From Bacillota bacterium (GTDB lineage Bacteria > Bacillota > Sulfobacillia > Sulfobacillales > Sulfobacillaceae), in the NCBI GenBank assembly GCA_023488565.1, contig JAMDDZ010000070.1, forward strand, positions 1-5,059: 5,059 bases of DNA, in the 5' to 3' direction. The notes below the pieces were generated by a model, which worked only from the letters and a program-made list of their open reading frames with translations, had not been told where the DNA came from and did no database searches. A program made the translations under genes and the position numbers. Below, in pieces: positions 4,874-5,059 of this stretch; positions within the stretch are counted from its first letter, which is position 1, and every line of letters starts with the position of its first letter.

Positions 4874-5059
4874 ATGTACATTAATACCAATGTTCCCGCA
4901 TTATTTGCCGAAAACTCTCTCATAAACACGCAAAGCACCTTATCCAACCTGCAAGATGAAATGTCGACGGGGTATCAGATTAACACGCCCGCGAACAATC
5001 CCTCGGGCCTGGCGATTTCCAATTTGATGCAAGGCGAACTGGGGGGCATTAACTCGTGC
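4874..5059 (+). CDS. hag: Flagellin, N-terminal part (gene runs off the window)
   Basis: The flagellar filament subunit, secreted through the flagellar export apparatus and assembled outside the cell. The window holds exactly 62 codons of the conserved N-terminal D0/D1 region (PF00669). It starts MYINTNVPALFAENSL, followed by an amphipathic coiled-coil helix (NTQSTLSNLQDEMSTG) and then the hallmark turn QINTPANNPSGLAIS (about 37-51). These match the pattern INTN...L...L.SG..IN..ADD.AGLAIS of flagellins. The position-2 Tyr and the ANNPSG version are mild departures, and the latter also resembles the hook-associated protein FlgL, but the full N-terminus favours flagellin. Residue 62, the last visible codon, is Cys, which is unusual for a flagellin. 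The start is fixed by the ideal SD. The leader suggests translational control by CsrA. Confidence 0.9.
   Translation, partial: MYINTNVPALFAENSLINTQSTLSNLQDEMSTGYQINTPANNPSGLAISNLMQGELGGINSC

Overview
The window looks like chromosomal DNA from a flagellated Gram-positive-type bacterium. GC is roughly half, Shine-Dalgarno (SD) sequences are strong and purine-rich, sigma-A-type extended -10 boxes are present, and there is a membrane-anchored L,D-transpeptidase and a flagellin whose leader resembles the Bacillus hag leader. The proteins recall Sulfobacillus or related deep-branching Firmicutes, but that is an impression from sequence style and not a search result. No rRNA, tRNA, CRISPR array, insertion sequence or prophage gene was seen.

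Layout: (1) Positions 94-1818 (+) encode a 574-residue membrane-anchored L,D-transpeptidase with Ig-like extracytoplasmic domains, a peptidoglycan-binding domain interrupted by an insert, a YkuD catalytic domain and an Ala/Ser-rich tail. (2) A 141-bp convergent gap with no convincing terminator follows. (3) Positions 1960-2334 (-) encode an unrecognised 124-residue protein with a charged helical N-terminus and a C-terminal two-helix membrane hairpin. (4) A divergent intergenic region carries a perfect TATAAT box for the next unit. (5) Positions 2471-3403 (+, GTG start) encode a metallo-beta-lactamase-fold hydrolase. After 19 bp it is followed by a stand-alone NifX/NifB-C-terminal-like protein (3423-3752). 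The two form an operon closed by a very clear rho-independent terminator. (6) Positions 3893-4702 (+) encode an RmlD/RfbD-like SDR (sugar-nucleotide reductase type) with its own extended -10 promoter and an abnormally short C-terminus. (7) A 171-bp leader region precedes a flagellin gene (4874 to the window edge).

How the genes relate: each transcription unit appears independent. The L,D-transpeptidase would remodel the cell wall. The MBL/NifX-like pair suggests a small redox or metal-related unit of unknown substrate. The RmlD-like reductase lies directly upstream of flagellin and might supply a deoxysugar for a surface or flagellar glycan, which is inference from position only. The most informative non-coding element is the flagellin leader. 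It combines a hairpin presenting a GGA triloop, closely matching the CsrA consensus, with a second AGGATG-type site overlapping the SD. This is the layout used for CsrA/FliW control of flagellin translation in Bacillus subtilis. I found no strong evidence of a wholly new multi-gene system here.
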